This document shows positions 36,567 through 47,201 of a DNA stretch of 64,000 nucleotides, piece after piece. The notes beneath the pieces are model-generated. The model saw only the letters and a program-made list of their open reading frames with translations, searched no databases and had not been told where the DNA came from. This stretch comes from Pantoea sp. (lineage in GTDB: Bacteria; Pseudomonadota; Gammaproteobacteria; Enterobacterales; Enterobacteriaceae), in the NCBI RefSeq assembly GCF_028283705.1, contig NZ_JAPWKD010000011.1, positions 372,001-436,000 on the forward strand. Direction: 5' to 3'. A program made the position numbers and the translations under genes. Numbering within the stretch: position 1 is the stretch's first letter; each line of letters begins with the position of its first letter.

Positions 36567-36810
36567 TCTGTGGATGAAAAGGGTCGGTTTCTGATTACAG
36601 TGAACATTAACACTGTTTATAGTGAACATTCTACTGTCTACAGTGAATATAATACTGACTACAGTGAACACTTTGCTGATTATAGTGAACACGATCACCT
36701 TCTCAGCCCTTGGCCGGTGCGGCCTGCGACGATCGGGGATCTCTTTGGATCTCTTTTAGATCTCTCTATGATCTTTCTTAGAGATCTAATCACTGTATAA
36801 CTGGATAACT
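36567..36810 (-). other. Putative replication origin (oriR)
   Basis: Next to the repA start: a DnaA-box-like TGTGGATGA (36569-36577, 8 of 9 to TGTGGATAA), five phased iterons (36591-36690), then a GATC-rich stretch where GATCTCTTT-like units recur at 36738, 36748, 36759 and 36770, about one helical turn apart, with six GATC sites in 56 bp (36731-36786). At the far edge is a second weaker DnaA-like site ACTGGATAA (36800-36808). P1 oriR has the same parts: DnaA boxes at the edges, GATC repeats, five iterons before repA. Confidence 0.8.
36591..36690 (-). repeat. Five phased origin iterons
   Basis: Copies begin at 36591, 36613, 36634, 36655 and 36676, i.e. every 21-22 bp (two helical turns), so RepA molecules would bind on one face. 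They read CTGATTACAGTGAAC or close variants on the plus strand. They lie between the repA start and the GATC cluster and probably overlap the repA promoter, giving autoregulation. Confidence 0.92.
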
Positions 36811-37025
36811 CTTTAAAAACCCAGTAAGAACGTGGAATAAAGCACGATCGGGAATAAAACACCGGCAACGACAGATTCAGGATCCTGACATTAGCCGCAC
36901 GCAAGTTAAACCCCATCTGCTTCTCATAGTGAGAACAACTTTGTCATTAATATTCATTTTTCAATAATCCAGCAGCAGCGTAAGGTAAGCTTCATTGACG
37001 ACACAAACTCTTGATGAAGGTTGTT
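36811..37025. other. Gap between origin and aldehyde dehydrogenase gene
   Basis: No gene or clear repeat seen. It should contain the promoter for the gene at 37026; GAAGG precedes that start by 5 bases. Confidence 0.4.
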
Positions 37026-38402
37026 ATGACTGAAAATGTAATCTCACGTAACCCCACCAACGGTGAAACCCTGGCGACATATCCGCTGCAAACACCTGCT
37101 GAACTGGAAAACGCACTGCAACAAAGTGCACAGGCTTTCAACAAGTGGCGTAACAAAACATTGGATCAGCGCGTGCTGGTTCTGCGCCAATTAGCAGAAC
37201 AGATCCGTCAGCGTCAGGATGAGCTGGCCACCATGGCGACTCTGGAAATGGGTAAACCTGTAGCTCAGGCACGCGCTGAAGTACTGAAATGCGCCAACCT
37301 GTGTGACTGGTATGCTGAACAGGGCCCGGCGATGCTGGCTGACAAACCGACGCTGGTGGAAAATCAGCAGGCATGGCAGGCATTTCGTCCGCTTGGCGTG
37401 ATCCTGGCAGTCATGCCGTGGAACTTTCCATACTGGCAGGTACTGCGTGGAGCAGTAAGCATGTTGCTGGCAGGAAATACTTACCTGCTGAAACATGCCC
37501 CCAGCGTAATGGGTTGTGCCAATCTGATTACCAGCCTGTTTGATGCGACCGATCTGCCCAAAGGCGCTTTCAACGTCATCAATGTTGATAACGATGGCGT
37601 CTCGGTAGCGATAAAAGATCCGCGCGTTGCTGCAGTTGCCGTTACCGGCAGCGTGCGTGCAGGAGGCGCAATTGCCGCACAGGCGGGTGCTGTACTGAAG
37701 AAAACCGTGCTGGAACTGGGGGGTGCCGATCCTTTTATCGTTCTCGCCGATGCAGATCTGGACGCTGCAGTGGCTTCAGCGGTCACAGGACGCTACCAGA
37801 ACACCGGACAGGTATGCATGGCGGCCAAACGGTTCATCATTGAAGAAAGCGTCTCTCAAGCCTTTGAGGCGCGTTTTAGCGCAGCGGTGCAAGCACTGAA
37901 AATCGGTGATCCGCTGGATGAAGCAACCTACATTGGTCCGATGGCGCGTTATGATCTGCGTGATGAACTGGATAAGCAGGTGCAGCAGAGCATTGCTGAG
38001 GGTGCGCGTCTGGTCATCGGTGGTCATAAGATCGAAGGTGTGGGTAACTACTATGCGCCGACGATCCTGGCAGATGTGACACCGGCAATGACGGCATTCC
38101 AGCAGGAGATCTTTGGCCCGGTTGCCGCGATCACCATTGCTCGTAATGCAGAGCATGCCTTAGAGCTGGCAAACAACAGCGAGTTTGGCCTCAGCGCCAC
38201 GGTCTGGAGCGGCAATGAAGCAGTCGCTAGTGAACTGGCCAGCAAACTGGAAACCGGCGCAGTCTTCATCAACGGAAACGGTGCTTCCGATCCGCGTGTA
38301 GCGATTGGCGGCGTGAAGAAAAGTGGTTATGGCCGCGAGTTATCCAGCTTTGGTGTTTACGAGTTCTGTAATATCCAGACGGTATGGAAAAATCGTCGCT
38401 AA
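37026..38402 (+). CDS. NAD(P)-dependent succinate-semialdehyde dehydrogenase, Sad/YneI-like
   Basis: 458 residues from the ATG of MTENVISRNPTNGE; GAAGG lies 5 bases before it, while TTG/ATG starts at 37011-37014 overlap that site. ALDH features: MPWNFPYWQV, TGSVRAGGAIAAQAG, catalytic Glu in LELGGADPF and catalytic Cys in NTGQVCMAAKRF. Close along its length to E. coli Sad (462 residues), which oxidises succinate semialdehyde to succinate. Not obviously part of the nic cluster that follows, although it could act on an aldehyde arising from related catabolism. Confidence 0.87.
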   Translation: MTENVISRNPTNGETLATYPLQTPAELENALQQSAQAFNKWRNKTLDQRVLVLRQLAEQIRQRQDELATMATLEMGKPVAQARAEVLKCANLCDWYAEQGPAMLADKPTLVENQQAWQAFRPLGVILAVMPWNFPYWQVLRGAVSMLLAGNTYLLKHAPSVMGCANLITSLFDATDLPKGAFNVINVDNDGVSVAIKDPRVAAVAVTGSVRAGGAIAAQAGAVLKKTVLELGGADPFIVLADADLDAAVASAVTGRYQNTGQVCMAAKRFIIEESVSQAFEARFSAAVQALKIGDPLDEATYIGPMARYDLRDELDKQVQQSIAEGARLVIGGHKIEGVGNYYAPTILADVTPAMTAFQQEIFGPVAAITIARNAEHALELANNSEFGLSATVWSGNEAVASELASKLETGAVFINGNGASDPRVAIGGVKKSGYGRELSSFGVYEFCNIQTVWKNRR

Positions 38403-38410
38403 CTTAACCG

Positions 38411-38432
38411 GGGCACGTGATACTACGTGCCC
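38411..38432 (+). terminator. Hairpin after the aldehyde dehydrogenase gene
   Basis: Perfect 8-bp arms GGGCACGT and ACGTGCCC around GATACT, then TTACTT; weak T tract. Confidence 0.6.
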
Positions 38433-38449
38433 TTACTTAGCAACCGTCA

Positions 38450-39028
38450 ATGCATATGAACACACCTGGCATCATCATCCTTGCTGCTGGCCTGGGGGCA
38501 CGGTTTACCCGTGCCGGAGGGCAGGGCAATAAACTGCTGGCACTACAGGAAAACCGGCAACCTCTGCTGGCGCTGACGTTGCAACAGGCACAGGCTTCCG
38601 GCTTGCCTTTGCTGCTGGTCACACGTCCTGAATATCACGCGATCCTTGCACTTGCGGAGCAATACCGGGTTCCTGCTATCACCGTTGCCAGTGAAGGCAG
38701 TGGCGAAAGCATTGCAGCGGCAGTACGGGAAACGCGAGCCTGGTCAGGCTGGCTGATTCAACCGGGTGATATGGCATGGGTAACGGCACAGGATCATCAA
38801 CGCGTAGCGAGTCTACTTACCGCAGGAGCGCAACAGGTGCGTCTGTGTTGGGATCAACTGCCTGGGCACCCGGTAGGCTTTGCGGCACGTTATGGTGAGG
38901 CACTGAGTCAGCTTAGCGGTGATAATGGCGCACGCGCCTTGCTGGATCCGACGATCCTGCAAAAAATCGGTGCGCACGCCGGGGTGATTCGTGATGCGGA
39001 TCTTCCCGGTACTACAAACCATTCCTGA
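38450..39028 (+). CDS. MobA-like nucleotidyltransferase (MocA-type molybdenum-cofactor cytidylyltransferase)
   Basis: 192 residues (ATG at 38450; a second at 38456 is equally possible, neither has a clear ribosome site). N-terminal IIILAAGLGARFTRAGGQGNK is the NTP-transferase loop with the Gly-rich pyrophosphorylase motif; LIQPGDMAWVTAQD carries the metal-binding acidic residue; PVGFAARYGEAL is typical of MocA. MocA makes the cytosine-dinucleotide form of molybdopterin needed by xanthine-dehydrogenase-family enzymes. Its target is surely the nicotinate dehydrogenase encoded nearby. The 3' end overlaps the convergent XdhC gene by 17 bases. Confidence 0.85.
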   Translation: MHMNTPGIIILAAGLGARFTRAGGQGNKLLALQENRQPLLALTLQQAQASGLPLLLVTRPEYHAILALAEQYRVPAITVASEGSGESIAAAVRETRAWSGWLIQPGDMAWVTAQDHQRVASLLTAGAQQVRLCWDQLPGHPVGFAARYGEALSQLSGDNGARALLDPTILQKIGAHAGVIRDADLPGTTNHS

Positions 39029-39983
39029 CACGAACAATATCCGCCAGCGTCGCGAGGGCGATTTCTCCCGGCGTTTTGCTGCCAATCGGCAAACCGATCG
39101 GTGCATGAATCCGTGCCAGCGCCTGTTCGGGTAATCCCCCCAGTTCTGCCAGGCGCTGAAAACGGCGCTGGCTATTCTTCGCCGACCCCATGGCACCAAT
39201 ATAAAACGCTGGCGTATTGACCGCTTCCATCAGCGTCAAATCATCGACGCGTGGATCATGGGTAAGACAAAGGATCGCTGTTCCGGCCGAAGCACCCGAT
39301 TTTTCCAGATATCGCGCCGGATGCTGGCGAAAACAATGCAAATTATCAGCAGGTTGTACTGCTGCGCATAACTGGTCGAATTCGGCATCGCGATGTTCAC
39401 ACACCACCACGCGGAAACCGAGCATCAGCGCCAGACGAATACAATCGTTCGCCACCGCTGAATAACCCGCGATAAACACCGTGGTCACGGCACCAACCGG
39501 CAATACCGCACTGTTATCGTCATAGCGCAGCAATGTTTGCGGCGTACCGGGAGCCAGAATCTGCCATTCATGCTCGACTCCCAGCGTGATATAGCGCGTC
39601 AGCAATGAGCCACCACTGAGCGCGTCCTGCATGGCACTCAGTAACGCCAGCGAGCGTTCCTGTGGCGCAATACATTCCACCAGCACATCCAGGATGCCGC
39701 CGCAGGGCAGCTGTACCGGAGGTGCCAGTCCTTCGGCTCCGTAACGCACCTGTTCACTTGGCCGCGGATAGGCTCCCTGTTGCAGCCGCATCAGGAAATC
39801 CTCCTCAATGCAGCCACCCGAAAGTGACCCTACCCAGTTGCCTTGCGCGTCAGCCACCAGCATGGCGCCGGGTGAGCGGGGGGCTGACCCCCAGCTATGC
39901 AACACGGTACATAGCCAGATGGTCTTGCCCTGTTGCAGCCACAGCAATGCCTGGTCGATAACGCGTTGATCGAGTGACAACAT
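39012..39983 (-). CDS. XdhC-family molybdoenzyme maturation factor
   Basis: 323 residues with the XdhC pattern: N-terminal CTVLHSWGSAPRSPGAMLV and GSLSGGCIEEDFLMRL, then a C-terminal Rossmann domain with VFIAGYSAVANDCIRLALMLGF and PAFYIGAMGSAKNSQRR. XdhC binds the molybdenum cofactor, helps sulfurate it and inserts it in xanthine-dehydrogenase-type enzymes. It follows nicB by 14 bases with a strong GGAGG, so it ends the nicX-R-A-B operon. Confidence 0.9.
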   Translation of the reverse strand: MLSLDQRVIDQALLWLQQGKTIWLCTVLHSWGSAPRSPGAMLVADAQGNWVGSLSGGCIEEDFLMRLQQGAYPRPSEQVRYGAEGLAPPVQLPCGGILDVLVECIAPQERSLALLSAMQDALSGGSLLTRYITLGVEHEWQILAPGTPQTLLRYDDNSAVLPVGAVTTVFIAGYSAVANDCIRLALMLGFRVVVCEHRDAEFDQLCAAVQPADNLHCFRQHPARYLEKSGASAGTAILCLTHDPRVDDLTLMEAVNTPAFYIGAMGSAKNSQRRFQRLAELGGLPEQALARIHAPIGLPIGSKTPGEIALATLADIVRVRNGL

Positions 39984-39997
39984 AGACTTCCTCCGCG

Positions 39998-42900
39998 TTA
40001 GTGGCTGCTGGGATTCGCGCGTACCTGCGCCACTTTTTCCGTTAAGTCAGTCCAGGCTGGCTGGTCCGGGGCATAACGCTGGCGCAGATAGGCCGCAATA
40101 TCTGCCACCTGTTTATCCGACAAACTGGCAGCAAAGCCCGGCATATAACCGAGTTCATCGGTTGCGGGCTTGTCGATGCCATGCAGCACCACCTGCAACA
40201 GATTATCGGGTGTCGCGCTGGTCAGGCTGCTGCTGTTGGCCATAGCCGGACTAACGCCAAACAGCTTCGGTCCGCCTTCGCTGGCGCTGTGACACGCCTG
40301 ACACGCACCTTTGAACAATCGTTCCCCGGCAGCAGTGTTCCATGCCGGTTTGATTAACGGCTGCGGCACAGGCTCAGGCATGGCTGTCTGACCATTAATA
40401 TCCGCCAGATAACCCGCCATCGCCCGCACATCCGCTTCCGGCAGCGTAGCCAGATGGCTTACCACCGGAGCCATTGGCCCGGCAGCAACCCCATGTTTAT
40501 CGTCATAACCGTTCCGCAGATAGTTATAGAGCGAATCCGCTGTCCAGGGTTGTGGCGCTTTGCTGAGCTGATTCAGTGCTGGCGCTTCCCAGCCATCAAC
40601 CCAGCCACCCGCGAGGAACTGATCGCCGGATTTTTCCGCTCCCATCAGGTTACGCGGGGAGTGGCAGGCACCACAGTGACCGGCCCCGTTGACCAGATAG
40701 GCCCCGCGATTCCATTCAGCGCTTTTAGCCGGATCGTTCTGATATTCACCACTGCGCAGATACAGCGTATTCCAGCCCGCCATCAGGAAACGCATATTGA
40801 ACGGGAACCGCATGTCATTGGGCGGCGGCGTCTGTTCAACGGCAGGCTGCGACATCAGGTACGCATACAATGCCTGCATATCTTCTTCGCTTAACTGGCG
40901 GAAAGAGGTGTAGGGAAACGCCGGATAGAGATGATGACCGTCACGGCTGATGCCCTGGCGCATAGCGCGATCGAAGGCGGTAAAAGACCAGCTACCGATG
41001 CCCGTTTGTTTATCCGGCGTGATATTGGTGGTGTAGAGGGCACCAAACGGCGTATCCATCTTCAGGCCACCGGCGTTGGTGGCTCCGCCCTCGGTGGTGT
41101 GGCACACCGCGCAATCACCGGCAGCGGCCACCTGACGACCGCGCTCCAGCATCTCCATTGACCAGCTACCCGCCTGCGGTGGGGTGACCGGCGCGATAGC
41201 TGCACGCCAGGGCAGGGCATTAGTGGCGATGCCGATCGCTGCGCCGAGTAAACCCGCCGCACCACCAAAGGCCCATTTACGGCGGCGGGTGGATTTTTTG
41301 CGTTGCGGCGCGGGCAATGCGGGTTCGGGTTGCGGGTCCGGTCCGTTCAGTGCCTGGCGCAGTTTGTCCGAGGTGATGGGCAACTCGCGAAAGCGGATCC
41401 CGGTGGCGTCGAACACCGCGTTGGCAATGGCGGCCGCGCTGGGAACCGAAGCGGATTCCCCGGCACCGAGCGGAGGCTCATACGGGCGCGGCATCATCAT
41501 CACATCGATATCCGGCACTTCCGGGAAAGTGAGGATCGGATAACCCCCCCATTCCTGGCTGGCGATCATATTGCTTTCAATCGTCACCTGTTCTTTCAGC
41601 ACACGGCTGGTGGACTGGATAACGTTGCCGTGGATCTGGTGCTTCACCCCGGCAGGATTAACCATCATGCCTGCATCGTGACCAACGGTTATGCGCGTCA
41701 CGGCAATTTCGCCGCTCTGCTTATCGATAGCCACATCGGCCACCCAGGCGGCCCAGGCCGCGCCAAAGCCGGGGAATTTGCTGTGGATATAACGCGCATA
41801 GGCGAAGCCGCGACCGCGTAACACGCCGGGTTCGCTGGTGTTTTGCATCGGTTCGGTACGTGGCGTCCAGCCTGCACGGTCGGCGGTGGAGCGGATCAAC
41901 TCAGCGGCGCGTTCGTCCTGGATATAACGCAGCCGATATTCGACCGGATCGACGCCGGCCGCGTGCGCCAGTTCATCCATATAGGATTCGTGGGCAAAGG
42001 TATTTGGCAATGCGGATACGCCACGCATCCATGATGCGCGCACAATCGGAGCCATATCCTCGATGGTGACGCGCATATGCGGAAAGTCGTAAGGTGGGAT
42101 CGAGGTGCGATCGCCCATCTCGTACGCCAGTGCTACCGGGTCAACGCGTCCGGTCAGCAACAGCGCCAGGGTGGGGGCACCGTTGGAAGGGTAGGAAGTG
42201 GTGAAGTCGTAAACATGCGGGTTACCTTCAGCATCGAGGCCGCCATCCACATCCATCAACTGGGCGGTGCCTTTCGGCTCCCAGACGTGTTCCTGCGCGC
42301 GCGTCAGCTGCACGCGCACCGGCTTACCGACGGCACGGGAAAGCAGTGCGGCATCCGCTGCCACATCATCCGCGCAGTTGCGGCCATAACAACCGGCCGC
42401 CTCCATGCGGTTCACCTCGATATCACTTTCCGGGATTTCGAACAGCCAGGCGAGGTCAGCACGCAGCAGATGAGGATTCTGGGTACCGCTCCAGACCTGC
42501 AAACCCACCTCGTCATAAGCAGCCACCGCACAAGACGGGCCAATTGAGCCATGCAGCTGATACGGCCAGACGTAGTTGCGGGTAAAGCGCTGCGTAACGT
42601 TCTCCAGCGCCGTATCAACCTCGCCGGTATCATGCACCACACGCGAGGTGCGGGGGTTATCGCGAATCGCTTTCTCGACGTCACGCATATCCGGCAGCAT
42701 ATGCTCCCAGGGCTTCCAGCGAACTTTCAGGGTTTCCATCGCGACGATGGCCTGATCTTCGCGTTCCGCCACCACGCCAACAAAGTCAGCGATTTGCACC
42801 ACTTTGACGATACCGTCGAGATGGGCAATGGAGCTTTCATCAATGCTTAGCAGCGAAGTGCCAACAAACTGTCCGGTGTCATACCCGGCATAGGGCGGGC

Positions 42901-43570
42901 GGATCACCCGACCATGTAACATCCCTGGCAGGCGCATATCGTGCACCCAGGTCAGTTCGCCGGTGGCTTTGGCCGGGATATCGACACGCTGTGAGCTGGT
43001 GCCGACTAAACGATATTCACTGGCGGGCTTTAGCGGCACATCGTCAGCAATAGGTAACTGGCAGCGCTGTCCGTTGACCAGCTGCGCGAAGCTCAGGGTG
43101 GTGCCATCTGCCAGGCGAAACTCCCCGGCATCCAGGATTAACGCATCAGTCGTGACCTGCAAACGCGCTGCTGCCTGCTGGGTCAGCCACTGGCGCGCAA
43201 CGGCGGCGGCTTTACGCAATGGAACGGCGGAAATCTGTAAGGTGGCGCTGGCAATGGTCGCTCCCTGATTTGGGACGCGGAGCGTATCGCCCAGCACCAT
43301 CTGCACCTGATTCATGCGCAGATTCAGTTCTTCCGCAACGATTTGCGTCAACGCGGTTTTCACCCCAGTGCCGAGATCAACATGGCCGTTAAACGCCCAG
43401 ACGTTGCCCGCACCATCAATGGCAAGAAACAACGCCAGTTCTTTCGGTTTCAGGCTCGGCGTTTGTCCTTTTGGCACCAGTCCAGGCGGGGGCTGAATCT
43501 CATCAACGATCAGCAACACATTATCGGCATCCAGCAACTGCTGCTGGGTGGGGACAGCGGGATGACTCAT
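39998..43570 (-). CDS. nicB: Nicotinate dehydrogenase large subunit with tri-haem cytochrome c tail (NicB-like)
   Basis: 1190 residues from the ATG of MSHPAVPTQQ, which overlaps the nicA stop (ATGA). Residues 1-740 form the molybdopterin-binding aldehyde-oxidase-type region (FNGHVDLGTGVKTALTQIVA, AAGCYGRNCADD, PLGAGESASVPSAAAIANAV). A membrane helix follows at about 757-785, then three c-type haem sites: CAVCH (~819), CGACH (~965), CQACH (~1090). This is the fused layout and length of P. putida NicB (about 1190, recalled). With NicA it hydroxylates nicotinate to 6-hydroxynicotinate, passing electrons through the haems to the respiratory chain. Confidence 0.9.
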   Translation of the reverse strand: MSHPAVPTQQQLLDADNVLLIVDEIQPPPGLVPKGQTPSLKPKELALFLAIDGAGNVWAFNGHVDLGTGVKTALTQIVAEELNLRMNQVQMVLGDTLRVPNQGATIASATLQISAVPLRKAAAVARQWLTQQAAARLQVTTDALILDAGEFRLADGTTLSFAQLVNGQRCQLPIADDVPLKPASEYRLVGTSSQRVDIPAKATGELTWVHDMRLPGMLHGRVIRPPYAGYDTGQFVGTSLLSIDESSIAHLDGIVKVVQIADFVGVVAEREDQAIVAMETLKVRWKPWEHMLPDMRDVEKAIRDNPRTSRVVHDTGEVDTALENVTQRFTRNYVWPYQLHGSIGPSCAVAAYDEVGLQVWSGTQNPHLLRADLAWLFEIPESDIEVNRMEAAGCYGRNCADDVAADAALLSRAVGKPVRVQLTRAQEHVWEPKGTAQLMDVDGGLDAEGNPHVYDFTTSYPSNGAPTLALLLTGRVDPVALAYEMGDRTSIPPYDFPHMRVTIEDMAPIVRASWMRGVSALPNTFAHESYMDELAHAAGVDPVEYRLRYIQDERAAELIRSTADRAGWTPRTEPMQNTSEPGVLRGRGFAYARYIHSKFPGFGAAWAAWVADVAIDKQSGEIAVTRITVGHDAGMMVNPAGVKHQIHGNVIQSTSRVLKEQVTIESNMIASQEWGGYPILTFPEVPDIDVMMMPRPYEPPLGAGESASVPSAAAIANAVFDATGIRFRELPITSDKLRQALNGPDPQPEPALPAPQRKKSTRRRKWAFGGAAGLLGAAIGIATNALPWRAAIAPVTPPQAGSWSMEMLERGRQVAAAGDCAVCHTTEGGATNAGGLKMDTPFGALYTTNITPDKQTGIGSWSFTAFDRAMRQGISRDGHHLYPAFPYTSFRQLSEEDMQALYAYLMSQPAVEQTPPPNDMRFPFNMRFLMAGWNTLYLRSGEYQNDPAKSAEWNRGAYLVNGAGHCGACHSPRNLMGAEKSGDQFLAGGWVDGWEAPALNQLSKAPQPWTADSLYNYLRNGYDDKHGVAAGPMAPVVSHLATLPEADVRAMAGYLADINGQTAMPEPVPQPLIKPAWNTAAGERLFKGACQACHSASEGGPKLFGVSPAMANSSSLTSATPDNLLQVVLHGIDKPATDELGYMPGFAASLSDKQVADIAAYLRQRYAPDQPAWTDLTEKVAQVRANPSSH

Positions 43571-44100
43571 TGCTGTGCCTCCGCCTGCTGTAAACAGAGT
43601 TGTACCGCACGTTTCACCGCACAGAGGATTTCCTGATGGGTGCCGCAGCGACACAGATTGCCACTCAGCGCGGAGCGGATTTGCTGGTCACTGGGGCTTG
43701 GGAGATCGCGCAACAGCGCGGCGGTGGTCATGATCATGCCATTCAGGCAATAGCCGCATTGTGCGGCCTGTTCATCAATAAACGCCTGCTGCACCGGATG
43801 CAGCGCGTCACGGCTTCCCAACCCTTCAAGGGTGGTCACCGCGCGCTGCCGCACGCCATATGCCGGAATGACGCAGGAACGTGCCGCAACGCCATCGATC
43901 ATCACGGTGCAGGCACCGCATTCGCCGAGACCGCAGCCATACTTCGGACCGTTAAGCGACAATTCATTACGCAATACCAGTAATAACGAGGTATCGCGGT
44001 AGCTGGTAACTTCCCTTTCTTCGCCATTAACCTTCAATGAATAACAGCGTAAACCTGCAGGTGAAACCGGTGTGGCAGACTGTTGTGCCATCATTTTCAT
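43567..44100 (-). CDS. nicA: Nicotinate dehydrogenase small [2Fe-2S] subunit (NicA-like)
   Basis: 177 residues. Plant-type [2Fe-2S] cluster in GCGLGECGACTVMIDG and the second cluster in QCGYCLNGMIM plus LCRCGTH, as in all xanthine-dehydrogenase-family small subunits. It relays electrons from the molybdenum site to the haems of NicB. About 20 residues longer at the N-terminus than P. putida NicA; internal ATG codons at 44094 and 44091 offer shorter alternatives. Overlaps nicB by 4 bases. Confidence 0.9.
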   Translation of the reverse strand: MKMMAQQSATPVSPAGLRCYSLKVNGEEREVTSYRDTSLLLVLRNELSLNGPKYGCGLGECGACTVMIDGVAARSCVIPAYGVRQRAVTTLEGLGSRDALHPVQQAFIDEQAAQCGYCLNGMIMTTAALLRDLPSPSDQQIRSALSGNLCRCGTHQEILCAVKRAVQLCLQQAEAQQ

Positions 44101-44138
44101 TATTGACCGCCTTACCGAGGCGGCTCACTCGCCCCGGG

Positions 44139-44600
44139 TTATGGCTGGCTCGTGTCGTCCAGCATTTTCCTGAGCAGATAAACCAGCGCGACTCGTTCGG
44201 CTGGGTTTAACTGCCCATACGTCATTTCAGTGATGCGAACCGCGTTATCGGTGGTGTGCTGAATCAGCGTCTGTCCGGACTCGGTCAGCATCACAATTAC
44301 TTTGCGCTTGTCAGTCGGATCGGGACCGAGGCTGACCAGATCGCGGGCTTTTAAGCGTTCAACCACGCCGCGAATGGTGGCCTGATCGACAGCGGTGTAA
44401 CGTACCAGGTCGTTCTGCGCACTGGGACCGTGGTCGCGCAGCGCACAGAGGGTAATAAATTGCACCGCCGTAATCTGTGAATCACCCACATGTTGCTGAA
44501 AAATCGCCACATGACGCTGGTAAACTTTGCGCAGCAGATGGCCAACCTGTTGGGTGTAGTCGTAATTGTCTTCCGCTGAGGAAGTATGGTCGTGTGACAT
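44139..44600 (-). CDS. nicR: MarR-family regulator of nicotinate catabolism (NicR-like)
   Basis: 153 residues, MarR winged helix: ITAVQFITLCALRDHGPSAQNDLV, then AVDQATIRGVVERLKARDLVS as recognition helix and the wing DPTDKRKVIVMLTESG. It sits inside the nic operon between nicX and nicA, as in P. putida where NicR represses the pathway until 6-hydroxynicotinate appears. Probable operators lie in the nicX-nicC gap. Confidence 0.87.
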   Translation of the reverse strand: MSHDHTSSAEDNYDYTQQVGHLLRKVYQRHVAIFQQHVGDSQITAVQFITLCALRDHGPSAQNDLVRYTAVDQATIRGVVERLKARDLVSLGPDPTDKRKVIVMLTESGQTLIQHTTDNAVRITEMTYGQLNPAERVALVYLLRKMLDDTSQP

Positions 44601-44678
44601 AAAAAGGTCCTTTTTCCCGGATACTGCCAGGCAGTGTAATGCATTGTCACTGCGCTGACAGCCGCTCCCTGCGTAAGA

Positions 44679-45731
44679 TTAACGCGCGCGCGAGGCTTCC
44701 GGTGCCACCACTTCGCCTTCGGCCACCACCAGCAGATCGTCAACTTTGATATCGCAATGGCGCAGAGCGATATCCATATGGCAAGGCGTTTTGCGTTTGC
44801 CGCCGACTTCGGTGTTCGGCCCGGTGGAGAACAGGAAATTGCCGTAAAATGCGCGGGCATCCATACACATGCCATCGTTTTTGTCGTGCAGCCCCATCGC
44901 TGTCCACTGCGCACGCGGCTGCAATCCCCAGCCAATATGCGAAATGCCGTACACTTCCGGATCGTTGAAGTAGCCCATGTAATCACGCAGATATTCCGCT
45001 TCAAAGCCACCGTGGATCTTCGTCACAAAACCTTTTTCAATTTCCAGCGTGATACGTTCACGGGCATAGGATTTGAACGGCAGCAGGATGTCGCCCACCT
45101 CCAGTACCAGCACCCCTTCCGCCTGATCTTCATTCGGCCAGGTGAACAGGAAACCGCTCGGCCAGTGGTCCCAGCGGCCGGGTTCATCGGCATAACCGTA
45201 TTCTGTCACCGTCGGGTACTGCCCCAGCGGTGCACGGAAATCGCTACCCGCCTGAGATTTCACCGTCATCATGCGCGCTTTCTCCAGCACCGCCGCAGCG
45301 GCCAGCACACGCGTTTTGTCCTCTTCGGTTGGCAACATTCGTGCCAACACTTCCGGCGGTTCAACAGCCAGCAGGATACGCGTACCGGTTTTCAGTATTT
45401 GCTCCTGCTCCGGCGAGTGCAGCAGCATCATGGTATCGACAATCAGGTCCGCCGCTTCCAGCGCTCGCTGGGCCGCGATGTTGCCGGTCAGCGCGGTATC
45501 ACCGCAGTAGGCGGTCATATCGTTACCCATCGCTGTGGGGTGGTTAAACGATGGCAGTTCAACGCAATACACTTTTGCGCCCAATCGTAGTGCAGCGTCG
45601 GTCGCAGCCTGCACAGTGCGTGCATCAGAATAGTGACTTTTCAGAATAGCGACGCTCTGGGTGGCATCGACTTTCGACAGACGTAATACCTGCTCAAACA
45701 TCTGTCCTAACTGACTCTGATTTACAGCCAT
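44679..45731 (-). CDS. nicX: 2,5-dihydroxypyridine 5,6-dioxygenase (NicX-like)
   Basis: 350 residues, equal to P. putida NicX. It belongs to the leucyl-aminopeptidase-like, Fe(II)-dependent extradiol-type group. Conserved segments include LLAVEPPEVLARMLPTEEDK, RERITLEIEKGFVTKIHGG with the acidic metal ligand, SHIGWGLQPRAQW and MDIALRHCDIKVDD with C-terminal His/Asp ligands. It opens the ring of 2,5-dihydroxypyridine to N-formylmaleamate. First gene of the minus-strand nic operon, divergent from nicC. Confidence 0.9.
   Translation of the reverse strand: MAVNQSQLGQMFEQVLRLSKVDATQSVAILKSHYSDARTVQAATDAALRLGAKVYCVELPSFNHPTAMGNDMTAYCGDTALTGNIAAQRALEAADLIVDTMMLLHSPEQEQILKTGTRILLAVEPPEVLARMLPTEEDKTRVLAAAAVLEKARMMTVKSQAGSDFRAPLGQYPTVTEYGYADEPGRWDHWPSGFLFTWPNEDQAEGVLVLEVGDILLPFKSYARERITLEIEKGFVTKIHGGFEAEYLRDYMGYFNDPEVYGISHIGWGLQPRAQWTAMGLHDKNDGMCMDARAFYGNFLFSTGPNTEVGGKRKTPCHMDIALRHCDIKVDDLLVVAEGEVVAPEASRAR

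Positions 45732-47200
<1,469 letters not shown>

Positions 47201-47201
<1 letters not shown>

Noticed and set aside
36570..36800. 76-residue plus-strand open frame
   Set aside because: Overlaps the phased origin iterons and GATC cluster; its repeated YSEH peptide is iteron-derived.
44351..45010. 219-residue minus-strand frame overlapping nicX and nicR
   Set aside because: Out-of-frame shadow of two well-supported genes.
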